From the NCBI RefSeq assembly GCF_017948485.1, contig NZ_JAFFSX010000035.1, forward strand, positions 62,001 to 126,000: DNA of 64,000 nucleotides, written 5' to 3'. This stretch comes from Streptomyces sp. GESEQ-35 (lineage in GTDB: Bacteria; Actinomycetota; Actinomycetes; Streptomycetales; Streptomycetaceae). Each line of letters starts with the position of its first letter. Positions within the stretch are counted from its first letter, which is position 1. This document shows positions 15,096 through 23,276 of this stretch, one piece after another. A program made the position numbers and the translations under genes. The notes beneath the pieces were generated by a model, which was not told the origin of the DNA, searched no databases, and saw only the letters and a program-made list of their open reading frames with translations.

Positions 15096-17342
15096 TCACT
15101 TCCGTTCGCTCTCGCCCTCGGCGTCGATGTGCGGCAGCACCCGGTCCAGGAATCGGGGTGTCCACCAGGCGTGCGAGCCCAGCAGTGTCATCACGGCCGG
15201 AACCAGCAGCAGACGGACGACGGTCGCGTCGATGAGGACGCTGACGGCCAGGCCCAGGCCGAGCATCTTGACCACGATGTTGTCGCTGATGATGAACGCC
15301 GCGAACACGCTCATCATGATCAGCGCCGCGCAGGTGATGACGCGGGCCGTGATCTCCAGGGCGTGCGCGACCGACGCTTTGGCATCACCGGTGCGCAGCC
15401 ATGCCTCGTGCACCCTCGACAGCAGGAAGATCTCGTAGTCCATGCTCAGCCCGAAGATGATGGCGAACATCATCATCGGCACATAGCTCTCGATGGGCAC
15501 CTTGCCGGCCACGCCCAGCGCGGGCCCGCCCCAGCCCCACTGGAAGACGGCGACGACGACGCCGTAGGACGCGGCGATCGACAGCACGTTCAGCACGGCG
15601 GCCTTGAGGGCGACCAGCAGACCGCGGAAGACGGCCAGGATGATCAGGAAGGCGAGGGCGACGACGACGCCGATGATCAGGAACAGACGGGCGGCGACGA
15701 TGTCGCGGAAGTCGACCTGGGAGGCGGTGGTACCGGTGACGTAGCCCTCGGCACTGGTGCCGGCGACCGCCGCGGGGAGGGTGTCGTCGATCAGACGGTT
15801 CGTCAGGTCCGTGGTGTCGGCGTCCTGCGGGGACTTCTCCGAGTACACCGTGGCGATCAGCACGTCGCCGTCCTGCGTGGGCGTCAGCGGTGTCACGGTG
15901 GCCGCGCCCGCGACGCCGTCGAGGGTCTTCTGGGCCTGCGAGCCGAGGTCGGACCGCTGGGAGGAGGACACCTTGGTCTGGTCGATGACGACGGTGAGCG
16001 GGCCGTTGGAGCCGGGCCCGAAGGCGTCGGTCATCAGGTCGTAGGCGCGCCGGTCGGTGAAGGACGTGGGGTCTGCTCCGTCGCCGATGTGGCCGAGTTG
16101 GATCGAGAACACCGGGATGGCCAGGACGACGACCGTGGTGACGCCCGCGGCGAGGAACTGCCAGGGGCTGCGCTCCACCCGCTGCGCATAGCGGTGCCAC
16201 GTTCCCTGGGGCGTCTCGCCGGGGGCCGCGTCGCTCTCCGCCACCGGACGGCGCACGTGGTAGCGGTCGATGCGGGTGCCGATGAGACCCAGCAGCGCGG
16301 GCACCAGGGTCAGTGCACCGATCACCGCGGAGACGACGGTCACGGCGGCGGCCACGCCGAGTTTGCCGATGAAGCTCACACCGGACGCGTACAGGCCCGC
16401 CAGCGCGACGATCACCGTGCAGCCGGACACGAGCACGGCCCGGCCGCTGGTGGCAGTGGCATGCCCGGCCGCGCGTACCGGGTCCGCGCCGTCCATCAGG
16501 CTCTGCCGGTGGCGGGTGATCAGGAACAGGGCGTAGTCGATGCCGACGCCGAGGCCGATCATCGTGGCCAGCGTCGGGGACACGGTGGCGAAGGTGAAGG
16601 CCGCGGCCAGCAGGCCCAGACAGGCCAGGCCGCAGATCACGCCAATGAGCGCCGACACCAGCGGCAGGCCCGCCGCGATCACGCTGCCGAAGCCGACGAG
16701 CAGGACGACGATCGCCACCGCGAAGCCGATCAGCTCGCTGACCCGGTCGTCGGCAGCCGGGCGCGCCAGCTCGCCGAGCGGCCCTCCGTACTCGACCTGG
16801 GCCCCCGCTCCCCGCAGCGGCTGTACGGCGTCGTCGACTCCGTCGAGGTAGTCGTCCCCGAGGGTCGAGGGCTGTACGTCGAAACGGACGGTGATGTAGG
16901 CGGTCTTGCCGTCGGAGGACAGCGGGCCGACGTTCTTCTGCGACTGCCCGGAGGAATCGGTGGAGTCGGACGTGCCCGGGGCGGTCAGGGGGTTCTGGAC
17001 GGACAGGACGTGCGGCAGCTTCTGTAGATCGCTCACCGTGGTGGACATCTGTGAACCGAGCGAGGACAACGACTTGTCCGCGTCGTGCAGCACGATCTGG
17101 CTGCCGTACCCGCCGGCCGCCGGATCGTGCTCCTTCAGGACGTCGAGGCCTTCCTGGGACTGGACGCCGGGCAGGGAGAAGTCGTCCGAGTACTCCCCGC
17201 CGAAGGACCGGTTCACCACCTGGAGCGCGACCAGGGCGACGAGCCACGAGACGATGACGATCACGAAGTGGCGGGCACACCACTCCCCCAGCCTGCGCAG
17301 ACGCCCCTTCGGAGCGGTCCCCCCGTCCCGGGTGGGTGGCAT
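15096..17342 (-). CDS. MMPL/RND-family transporter
   Basis: The 748-residue protein has the two-half MMPL layout. Segment 1 near residue 25 (HFVIVIVSWLVALVALQVV) is followed by an extracytoplasmic domain to about 190. Then come five clustered segments with GLGVGIDYALFLITRHR, the signature with the GxxxDY proton-relay pattern. The second half repeats this, with FGLSMDYEIFLLSRVHEAW near residue 640. Actinobacterial members export lipids, siderophores or polyketides using the proton gradient. The ATG at 17342 follows a purine-rich stretch. The downstream TPR and Baeyer-Villiger genes on the same strand suggest one locus, but I see no regulator of its own and the substrate is unknown. Confidence 0.92.
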   Translation of the reverse strand: MPPTRDGGTAPKGRLRRLGEWCARHFVIVIVSWLVALVALQVVNRSFGGEYSDDFSLPGVQSQEGLDVLKEHDPAAGGYGSQIVLHDADKSLSSLGSQMSTTVSDLQKLPHVLSVQNPLTAPGTSDSTDSSGQSQKNVGPLSSDGKTAYITVRFDVQPSTLGDDYLDGVDDAVQPLRGAGAQVEYGGPLGELARPAADDRVSELIGFAVAIVVLLVGFGSVIAAGLPLVSALIGVICGLACLGLLAAAFTFATVSPTLATMIGLGVGIDYALFLITRHRQSLMDGADPVRAAGHATATSGRAVLVSGCTVIVALAGLYASGVSFIGKLGVAAAVTVVSAVIGALTLVPALLGLIGTRIDRYHVRRPVAESDAAPGETPQGTWHRYAQRVERSPWQFLAAGVTTVVVLAIPVFSIQLGHIGDGADPTSFTDRRAYDLMTDAFGPGSNGPLTVVIDQTKVSSSQRSDLGSQAQKTLDGVAGAATVTPLTPTQDGDVLIATVYSEKSPQDADTTDLTNRLIDDTLPAAVAGTSAEGYVTGTTASQVDFRDIVAARLFLIIGVVVALAFLIILAVFRGLLVALKAAVLNVLSIAASYGVVVAVFQWGWGGPALGVAGKVPIESYVPMMMFAIIFGLSMDYEIFLLSRVHEAWLRTGDAKASVAHALEITARVITCAALIMMSVFAAFIISDNIVVKMLGLGLAVSVLIDATVVRLLLVPAVMTLLGSHAWWTPRFLDRVLPHIDAEGESERK

Positions 17343-17439
17343 GGCCTCGGCCTTCTCTGTCCGGCGGCACGATCAACACCGCCATTACACGACGGTCCGA
17401 TCGACCCGGCACGTCGGAGCGATTCGCCCCGTACCGGTT

Positions 17440-18624
17440 TCAGGCGCCGCCGTTCAAGAGCGGGCCGTCGGCGGTGAAGGCACGCTCGGCGAAGCGTTCG
17501 CCCATACGGCGGTGGGTGGCGGCGTCCGGATGGAGTGCGTCGGGGAGCGGCAGTTCGGCGTAGTCGGCCTCGCCGTAGAGTTCGCGGCCGTCGAGGTAGC
17601 GCAGGTGCGGGTCGTCGGCCGCCCGCTGCTCCACGATCCGGGCCAGCTCGTCCCGGATGACGCCCAGGGTCAGTTTCCCCTGAGCGCGTTCCGCGGGGTC
17701 GCCGGCGGCGCCGAAGCGCAGTCGTCCCTCGCTGATCTCGCTGAAGTCGGGGAAGCAGGGACCGGGCGTGTCCTCGTGGATCGGGCACAGGATGGGCGAG
17801 ACAACCAGCAGGGGCACGGTCGGGTGGCCCTCGCGGATGGTGTCGAGGAAGCCGTGGACCGCGGGACCGAAGGCGCGCAGCCGCATCAGGTCGGCGTTGA
17901 CCAGGTTGATGCCGATCTTGACGCTGATCAGGTCAGCGGGGGTGTCGCGCATGGTGCGGGCGGTGAACGGGTCGAGCAGTGCGCCGCCGCCGAGGCCCAG
18001 GTTGATCAGCTCCACGCCGCCGAGGGTGGCGGCGAGCGCGGGCCAGGTCGTGGTGGGACTGGCCGCGTCGGAGCCATGGCTGATGGAACTGCCGTGGTGG
18101 AGCCACACCTTGCGGCCCGGGTCCCGCGCGGGCTGGACAGGGGCGTCGGTACGCAGGACCAGGACTTCCGTGGTCTCGTTGTGCGGCAGCCAGATCTCGA
18201 CGTCCTTGTCGCGCTCGGGCAGACCGGTGAAGCGGAGGGTTCCGGGCACGCCGGCCTGTGTCTCGGCGGTGCCGGCGGCCATGTCGATCGTCAACGTCTT
18301 GCCGCCCTTGACACTTGTCTGTCCGGCCGGGCGGCCGTCGACGATCAGGTCGTACACGCCGTCCGGTCGGGGCGGCACGCCCACATAGGCCCGCTTGGTG
18401 GGCAACGTGTCCAGCTCGACGGCGGTGGCCCGGGTACGGAAGGCCAGCCGCACGCCGGAGGGCTGGGACTCGGCCATGGCCAGCTGGGCGTCATTGTTCT
18501 GGGCACGCGCCCACGCGGGCAGCCGGTGCGGCAGCACCCCGTGTTCGGTGCGCTCCACGTCGAGGGCGCCGCGCAGGAGCTCGGCGGTGACGGGGGTGGT
18601 GATCCAGTCGTGCTCGGTGTTCAT
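17440..18624 (-). CDS. SGNH/GDSL-type hydrolase with N-terminal beta domain
   Basis: The 394-residue protein has an N-terminal beta-rich domain (about residues 1-165) and a C-terminal SGNH hydrolase domain. Block I is HHGSSISHG (176-184) with the probable nucleophile S180, where the usual Asp of GDS is Ser. Block II is LGLGGGALL, block III is KIGINLVNADL with N240, and block V is LPDALHPD with the Asp/His pair. Related proteins hydrolyse esters such as acetyl groups on sugars. There is no secretion signal, so it is probably cytoplasmic. It lies 16 bases downstream of a TetR-family gene in the same direction, and the pair is probably one transcript controlled by that regulator. Confidence 0.87.
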   Translation of the reverse strand: MNTEHDWITTPVTAELLRGALDVERTEHGVLPHRLPAWARAQNNDAQLAMAESQPSGVRLAFRTRATAVELDTLPTKRAYVGVPPRPDGVYDLIVDGRPAGQTSVKGGKTLTIDMAAGTAETQAGVPGTLRFTGLPERDKDVEIWLPHNETTEVLVLRTDAPVQPARDPGRKVWLHHGSSISHGSDAASPTTTWPALAATLGGVELINLGLGGGALLDPFTARTMRDTPADLISVKIGINLVNADLMRLRAFGPAVHGFLDTIREGHPTVPLLVVSPILCPIHEDTPGPCFPDFSEISEGRLRFGAAGDPAERAQGKLTLGVIRDELARIVEQRAADDPHLRYLDGRELYGEADYAELPLPDALHPDAATHRRMGERFAERAFTADGPLLNGGA

Positions 18625-18640
18625 GTCCTCAGCCTGTCGA

Positions 18641-19219
18641 TCAAGGGGTGGGGCGGGCGGGCCAGTTGCGCAACAGGGCGTCGAGGGCGTCGAGGATCCG
18701 CGTCCAGGTCTCCTCGCTGTCGGGGGCGCTGTGGCTGAATCCTCCCGCGCCTTCCAGGCTGGCGTAGCCGTGGAAGACGCTGCCCAGCAGCCGCACGGCG
18801 TGTGTCTGCTCGGGTTCCGCCAGGTCGTAGCCGCGCAGGATCGCCCGCGTCATCCGGGCGTGCCGGACCCCGGCACTCGCGGCTGCCGTCTCGGGGTCGA
18901 GTCTCAGCCGGGCGGCCGCCGCACGGCCGGGGTGTTCGTGGGCGTAGTCGCGGTAGACGTTCGCGAAGGCGGTCAGCGCGTCCTTGCCGGCCCGCCCGGC
19001 CACCGCGTCGGCGGACAGGTCGGCCAGTTCCTCCAGCGCGAACAGGGCGATCCGGGTCTTGAGGTCCTGGGAGTTCTTCACGTGCGAGTACAGACTCGCG
19101 ACCTTGACGTCGAAGCGTCTGGCGAGCTCCGAGGGGGTGACTTGGTCGAAGCCGATCTCGTCGGCCAGTTCCGCACCCGCCCGGATCAGGCGTTCCGTGG
19201 TCAGTCCTACGCGCGCCAT
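18641..19219 (-). CDS. TetR/AcrR-family transcriptional regulator
   Basis: The 192-residue regulator has an N-terminal helix-turn-helix at about residues 25-50 (GFDQVTPSELARRFDVKVASLYSHVKNSQDL), the TetR recognition-helix pattern ending in LY.HV. A helical ligand-binding domain of the WHG/TetR_C_33 kind follows, with FANVYRDYAHEHPGRAAAA and a terminal segment. It precedes the SGNH hydrolase gene by 16 bases, so it probably controls itself and that hydrolase. A CCTAA-N5-TTAGG inverted repeat 39 bases upstream of its start is a candidate operator. Confidence 0.9.
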   Translation of the reverse strand: MARVGLTTERLIRAGAELADEIGFDQVTPSELARRFDVKVASLYSHVKNSQDLKTRIALFALEELADLSADAVAGRAGKDALTAFANVYRDYAHEHPGRAAAARLRLDPETAAASAGVRHARMTRAILRGYDLAEPEQTHAVRLLGSVFHGYASLEGAGGFSHSAPDSEETWTRILDALDALLRNWPARPTP

Positions 19220-19257
19220 AACCTTCCTCTCGTTCAGCGAATAGCATTGTGCAGCTA

Positions 19258-19272
19258 CCTAAGACCTTTAGG
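19258..19272. promoter_or_regulatory. Inverted repeat CCTAA-N5-TTAGG, candidate TetR operator
   Basis: Perfect 5-bp arms lie around GACCT in the gap between the TetR gene (minus) and the lipoprotein gene (plus). The local sequence is AT-richer than its surroundings. The position suits autoregulation and perhaps control of the divergent lipoprotein gene. This is inferred only from symmetry and location. Confidence 0.4.
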
Positions 19273-19344
19273 CAAATCTCGCAGGTCATGCCAGTCGGCC
19301 TCCTTCGGATACAGTGGCCGCCTGGTCACTGGGGAGGGGCTGCG

Positions 19345-20052
19345 ATGCAGGTCAGGGCGGGGAACGCGTGGCGTGGTGCGGTGCGGGTGATGCTGTTGGC
19401 GGGGTTGCTGACGGGGTGTTCGGAGGCCGCGCCGACAGAGGAGAAGGACAGGGACGCGACAGTGTCGGCGAGCGCCGACGGGGCGGGCGGTACGGTCGCC
19501 GCGAGTGGGGGCACCCTTGGTGGCGCCGGCTCGGCCTGCGAGCTCCCCGTCACCTTCGACATCGCCGAGGACTGGACGGCTGAGGCCGTGGACGGCGGAT
19601 CCGCCGAGAGCGGGGCCGGCGCGAGCAGTTCGGACGGCTCCGACGGAGAACTGGCCGAGGACATCACCGACGCGCTCCTCCACCAGGGCCCGGTCACCCT
19701 CGCGTGCGAGATCGACGCCAAGCCCGCGGGCAACATCGGCTTCATCCGTGTCTGGACGGGAGATCCGGGCGAGGACGACGCGCGCGCCGTGCTGAAGGCG
19801 TTCGTCGCGGCCGAGAGCGGTGCGAGCAAGGAGGCATACCGGACGTTCACGACGGGCGACGGCCTCGATGGCGTGGAGGTGGAGTACCTCTACACCAGCG
19901 AGATCCTCGATGAGACGAAGAAGGAGCGCGCCCTGACCGTCGTCACGCCCGACGGTCCGGTTGTCCTGCACCTGGGCGGGCTCGACACCGAGGAGCACGA
20001 GGAGATGCTTCCGGCGTACGAGCTCGCGAAGCGGACCGTGCGCGGCGACTGA
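19345..20052 (+). CDS. Secreted lipoprotein of unknown function
   Basis: The 235-residue protein has a short basic N-terminus, a hydrophobic stretch and the lipobox LLTGC with the lipid-bearing Cys at position 25, so it should be anchored to the outer face of the membrane. An Ala/Gly/Ser-rich linker with many acidic residues follows. From about residue 70 there is one folded domain (CELPVTFDIAEDWTAEAV ... GPVTLACEIDAKPAGNIGFIRVW), which recalls small Streptomyces lipoproteins of unknown function. The ATG at 19345 with GGGGAGG upstream is preferred to longer frames. It is divergent from the TetR gene. Confidence 0.82.
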   Translation: MQVRAGNAWRGAVRVMLLAGLLTGCSEAAPTEEKDRDATVSASADGAGGTVAASGGTLGGAGSACELPVTFDIAEDWTAEAVDGGSAESGAGASSSDGSDGELAEDITDALLHQGPVTLACEIDAKPAGNIGFIRVWTGDPGEDDARAVLKAFVAAESGASKEAYRTFTTGDGLDGVEVEYLYTSEILDETKKERALTVVTPDGPVVLHLGGLDTEEHEEMLPAYELAKRTVRGD

Positions 20053-20084
20053 GCACCGGGGGCTGCTCCGGTCAGGGGCGGTCT

Positions 20085-20099
20085 TACTTCAACGAAGTA
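20085..20099. promoter_or_regulatory. Inverted repeat TACTTC-AAC-GAAGTA before the permease gene
   Basis: Perfect 6-bp arms around a 3-base spacer lie 56 bases before the proposed permease start and 33 bases after the lipoprotein stop. The position fits an operator near the promoter of the permease-Usp pair. No regulator gene is adjacent, so this is symmetry-based inference only. Confidence 0.35.
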
Positions 20100-20154
20100 C
20101 CGTTCGGGGAGATCCACCGGCGGCCCGTCCGCCGCTGCGCGGAAGGGCCCGAAC

Positions 20155-21414
20155 CTGAACGCCCCGCTCGCGGAGACGCTGTCCGCGGCCATGCTCGTGC
20201 TCGTGCTGGTCTGTGCCGTCGTCCGTCCCTTCGGCCGGCCGGAAGCCGTGGTCGCGGTTCCGGCCGCGGTGTTGGTGGTTGCCACCGGGGCCATCTCCCC
20301 GGCCGATGCGCTGGACGAAGCCGAACGGCTCGGACCGGTGATCGGCTTCCTGGCGGCCGTGCTGGTCCTCGCCCAACTCTGTGACGACGAGGGGTTGTTC
20401 CAGGCCTGCGGTGCCTGGATGGCGCGTACGGCGGCGGGTCGGCCGCGCCGACTGCTGGCGCAGGTGTTCCTGGCCGCGTCGGCGATCACCGCCGTACTGA
20501 GCCTGGACGCCACGGTGGTGCTGCTCACCCCGGTGGTGTTCGCCACGGCAGCCAGGCTCGGCGCCCGCCCCAAGCCGCATGTGTATGCCTGCACGCATCT
20601 CTCGAACACGGCCTCCCTGCTTCTGCCCGTGTCCAACCTGACCAACCTGCTGGCATTCGCGGCCAGCGGACTGAGCTTCACCCGGTTCGCCGCGTTGATG
20701 GCGCTGCCGTGGCTGGCCGCGATCGCCGTCGAGTACGTGGTCTTCCGGCGCTTCTTCGCCACCGACCTGGATGCCGGGGCACACGCCCCGCCCACGACCG
20801 ACGCGCCCGAACTGCCGTTGTTCGCCCTGGTGACCGTGGTGTGCACGCTGGCCGGGTTCGTGTTGACCTCGGCCGTCGGGATCGATCCGGCCTGGGCCGC
20901 CCTCGCCGGCGCGGCGGCCCTCGCCGTCCGGGCCCTGTTCCGGCGCCGTACCACCCCGAAGGCGCTGCTGCGTTCCGTCTCGGTGCCGTTCCTGGCCTTC
21001 GTACTTGCGCTCGCGATCGTGGTCCGCGCGGTCGTGGACAACGGGCTCGACACGGCCCTGGGGCATCTGATCCCCCACGGCACCGGGCTTGCGGCCCTGC
21101 TCGGCATCGCCGCGCTGGCCTCCGTACTGGCCAACGTGATCAACAATCTGCCGGCGGTGCTGGTGCTGTTGCCGTTGGCCTCCGCGTCCGGCCCCGGCGC
21201 CGTTCTCGCGGTGCTGCTCGGGGTGAACATCGGCCCCAATCTCACCTACGCCGGCTCGTTGGCCACCCTGCTGTGGCGGCGTATCGTCCACGCCCACGAC
21301 GCGGAGGTGGAGCTCGGGGAGTTCACCCGGCTCGGCCTGTACGCGGTACCGGCGAGCCTGTGCGCCGCGGTGCTGGCACTGTGGGCTTCACTGGCCGCGT
21401 TCGGAGGAGGCTGA
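20155..21414 (+). CDS. ArsB/SLC13-type anion permease (ion transporter superfamily)
   Basis: This is a hydrophobic protein of about 419 residues in the ArsB/NhaD/SLC13 superfamily. GPVIGFLAAVLVLAQLCDDEGLF and LSLDATVVLLTPVVF are the first-half motifs, THLSNTASLLLPVSNLTNLL is the ion-binding hairpin, and LANVINNLPAVLVLLPL with GVNIGPNLTYAGSLATLLW forms the second-half hairpin, as in arsenite and related permeases. The first ATG (20191) would start inside membrane segment 1. The in-frame sequence from CTG 20155 (read NAPLAETLSAAML after the initiator) looks genuine, and GGAAGGG lies 7 bases upstream, so a CTG start is proposed. It is followed 4 bases later by a Usp gene. No arsenic gene is nearby, so the substrate is open. 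Confidence 0.85.
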   Translation: MNAPLAETLSAAMLVLVLVCAVVRPFGRPEAVVAVPAAVLVVATGAISPADALDEAERLGPVIGFLAAVLVLAQLCDDEGLFQACGAWMARTAAGRPRRLLAQVFLAASAITAVLSLDATVVLLTPVVFATAARLGARPKPHVYACTHLSNTASLLLPVSNLTNLLAFAASGLSFTRFAALMALPWLAAIAVEYVVFRRFFATDLDAGAHAPPTTDAPELPLFALVTVVCTLAGFVLTSAVGIDPAWAALAGAAALAVRALFRRRTTPKALLRSVSVPFLAFVLALAIVVRAVVDNGLDTALGHLIPHGTGLAALLGIAALASVLANVINNLPAVLVLLPLASASGPGAVLAVLLGVNIGPNLTYAGSLATLLWRRIVHAHDAEVELGEFTRLGLYAVPASLCAAVLALWASLAAFGGG

Positions 21415-21418
21415 TCCC

Positions 21419-21919
21419 ATGTCGGTGGTCGTCTGGATCGTCGAAGCCACCTGGCCCGCCTGCGTGGACGCCGCCCGCACCCACGCCCCCGCGGACGCCG
21501 ACATCGCCCTCCTCCACGTCACCGCCCACGATGTGCCGGGCGCTGCGCACGGCGCCTTCGCCGGGCTGCTCGGCCGCGGTCACCCCGAACTCGACCCGGG
21601 CACACGGATGGAACACCTCGCCGCAGCCTCCGCCCAGCAGCTGCTGCGGGCCGCCGCCGACCGCCTGGACCGTCCCTGCACTCGCACCGTGCGCACCGGC
21701 CGCGTCGAGCGCGAGGTCGTCGCCGCGGCCGAGGGAGCCGACCTGCTGATCCTTGCCCGTGACGGCGACCGCACCCACCTGGGCCCGCACAGCCTCGGCC
21801 CCACCAGCCGCTTCGTCGTCGACCACGCCCCCTGCCCCGTCCTGCTGGTCTGGCCCGAGCCGGCCCCCGGCCTGACCACCATGCCGCCGCGTCCGCCTCA
21901 TCCTCCGCATCACGGGTAG
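21419..21919 (+). CDS. Universal stress protein-like protein
   Basis: The 166-residue protein has a diverged Usp fold: an opening strand SVVVWIVEATWPACVDAA, a middle strand ADLLILARDGDRTHLGPHSLGPTSRFVVDHAPCPVLLVW that carries a G-x2-G-like nucleotide loop, and a Pro/His-rich tail. GGAGG lies 11 bases before the ATG, within the stop region of the permease gene, and the 4-base gap implies one transcript. This is the second transporter-Usp pair in the window after the APC permease, which suggests these Usp proteins modulate transport. That last point is inference. Confidence 0.82.
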   Translation: MSVVVWIVEATWPACVDAARTHAPADADIALLHVTAHDVPGAAHGAFAGLLGRGHPELDPGTRMEHLAAASAQQLLRAAADRLDRPCTRTVRTGRVEREVVAAAEGADLLILARDGDRTHLGPHSLGPTSRFVVDHAPCPVLLVWPEPAPGLTTMPPRPPHPPHHG

Positions 21920-22017
21920 CGGAGCAGCGTTCAACCGTGTACCCGGGCGAGGCCAAGACCGATGCCCGCGACGCGTTCATCCTGACGGCGTTCCTCGTGG
22001 ACGTGCTGTCGCAGTAA
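21913..22017 (+). pseudogene. Remnant of an IS110-family transposase
   Basis: Past the Usp stop, an open stretch in another frame reads ...VAEQRSTVYPGEAKTDARDAFILTAF and ends at TAA 22015. YxGEAKTDARDAF.. is the conserved Asp-containing block of the DEDD RuvC-like domain of IS110/IS1111 transposases. Only about 35 codons remain, with no start and no C-terminal serine domain, so this is a decayed fragment. I see no terminal repeats. From 22018 to the next gene (22244) I find only the leader of that gene and a palindrome over its ribosome site. Confidence 0.55.
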
Positions 22018-22221
22018 CAGAACTGGTTCCCGGACGAAACACGGTGCCGCCAGGGTGGCTTCATCGCGCATGGCCCCTGTCGACGGGGCGTATGCCAGCC
22101 CACGGCGCCGGGCCCACGGACGGGTCCGAGGCCGACCGTGCCCGCGGACCTCTGTGTGTCCGCGGTGGGGGTGCAGGGGCGGTGACTGCACCTCGTAGGA
22201 CTCGGAGAACACCACTCCGAC

Positions 22222-22235
22222 GTACTCAGGAGTAC
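22222..22235. promoter_or_regulatory. Palindrome GTACTC-AG-GAGTAC over the ribosome site
   Basis: A perfect 6-bp-arm palindrome covers the AGGAGT Shine-Dalgarno of the oxygenase gene that starts at 22244. As DNA it could be an operator; as RNA a 2-base loop is too tight for a full hairpin but partial pairing could hide the ribosome site. It is not related to the AATGTT palindromes of the downstream cluster. Confidence 0.4.
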
Positions 22236-22243
22236 TTGCCGCG

Positions 22244-23266
22244 ATGACTGACATCACGACGCGTGCCACGCCGCACGCGACGCCTCAATCGACGTACGGC
22301 CTCGCCGAACTCGACAAGGAAACCCGCATGGGCGGGGCCGGAACCGAGACCACGGCGCGCGAGATCCGCCGCATCGACCTCTCCGACTTCGAGGCCCGCA
22401 AGGCCGAGATCACCGAGGAGCTGTGGACGGCGGCCACGGACATCGGGTTCTTCCAGCTGGTCAACCACGGCATCGAACAGGCCCTGGTGGACGAGGCCTT
22501 CACGAACGCCGAGGGATTCTTCGCGCTGCCCGAGGGCCACAAGGCCCGGCATGGGCTGAAGAAGGGCCTCAACTCCGGGTGGGAGTCCATGACCCAGGTC
22601 AGGCCGTCCGTCGGGACACCGGACCAGAAGGAGTCGTACCAGGTCACCCGCCCTCACATGGAGGGGCTCTGGCCCGACGACGTCCTGCCCGAGTTCCGGC
22701 TGCGCGCCCTCGACTTCGAAACGCGCTGCCGCGAGGTGGCGATGCGGGTCCTGTCCTGCTTCGCCGACAAGCTGGGCTACGACAGCGACTTCTTCGCCCG
22801 CGCCCACGACCCGCGGAGCGAGCACTACCAGTCCACCTTGCGGATGCTGCACTACTTCGCGCTCCCCGAGGACGCCGAGCCCGACCCGAGCGTGTGGCGG
22901 GCCGGTGCGCACACCGACTTCGACTGCCTGACGCTGCTCTTCCAGCGGGACGGCCAAGGCGGACTGCAGGTGTGCCCGGGAAAGGAGGCCGAGGCCCAGG
23001 AATGGACTCCCGTGGTGCCCTCGGCCGACTCCATCACCTGCAACATCGGCGACATGCTGATGCGGTGGAGCGACGACCGGCTTCCGTCCAACTTCCACCG
23101 GGTCAAGTCCCCGGGCCCCGGCGAGGACCGGGGCGCCCGCTACAGCATCGCGTTCTTCGCCCAGGCCGACCGTGACGTGGTGATCGAGGGGCCGGAGGGC
23201 CGGTATCCGCCGATCACGGCGGAGCAGTACATCCAGCAGCGCATCGCCGCCAACTTCGCACGGTAG
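22244..23266 (+). CDS. 2-oxoglutarate/Fe(II) oxygenase, isopenicillin-N-synthase-like
   Basis: The 340-residue enzyme belongs to the isopenicillin N synthase-like group of nonheme iron oxygenases. The N-terminal DIOX_N part reads IDLSDFEARKAEIT ... DIGFFQLVNHGIEQALVDEAF. The iron ligands are H223 and D225 in GAHTDFDCLTLLFQ and H285 in NFHRVKSP, and R299 in RYSIAFF should hold the 2-oxoglutarate carboxylate. It lies 10 bases before a nucleobase permease gene, so its substrate is probably a purine or pyrimidine. Fungal thymine 7-hydroxylase, an IPNS-like enzyme, is a known precedent. The ATG at 22244 has AGGAG 11 bases upstream; ATG 22328 is possible but would remove little conserved sequence. 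Confidence 0.92.
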   Translation: MTDITTRATPHATPQSTYGLAELDKETRMGGAGTETTAREIRRIDLSDFEARKAEITEELWTAATDIGFFQLVNHGIEQALVDEAFTNAEGFFALPEGHKARHGLKKGLNSGWESMTQVRPSVGTPDQKESYQVTRPHMEGLWPDDVLPEFRLRALDFETRCREVAMRVLSCFADKLGYDSDFFARAHDPRSEHYQSTLRMLHYFALPEDAEPDPSVWRAGAHTDFDCLTLLFQRDGQGGLQVCPGKEAEAQEWTPVVPSADSITCNIGDMLMRWSDDRLPSNFHRVKSPGPGEDRGARYSIAFFAQADRDVVIEGPEGRYPPITAEQYIQQRIAANFAR

Positions 23267-23276
23267 AGGGGCTGTT

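Noticed and set aside
13605..17027. A very long plus-strand open frame of 1140 codons across the TPR and MMPL genes.
   Set aside because: It is antisense to two well-supported minus-strand genes, reads as low-complexity Gly/Arg/His/Val sequence with no domain, and is a usual by-product of high-GC codon use.
9710..17342. Secondary-metabolite gene cluster around the Baeyer-Villiger enzyme and MMPL exporter.
   Set aside because: No polyketide, peptide, terpene or RiPP core biosynthetic gene is near, so there is no support beyond one tailoring-type enzyme and an exporter.
20155..21414. Arsenic resistance operon.
   Set aside because: The permease is ArsB-like, but no arsenate reductase, arsenic methylase or metal-sensing ArsR gene is adjacent. 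Both ArsR-family genes in the window are far away and lack the metal-binding cysteines.
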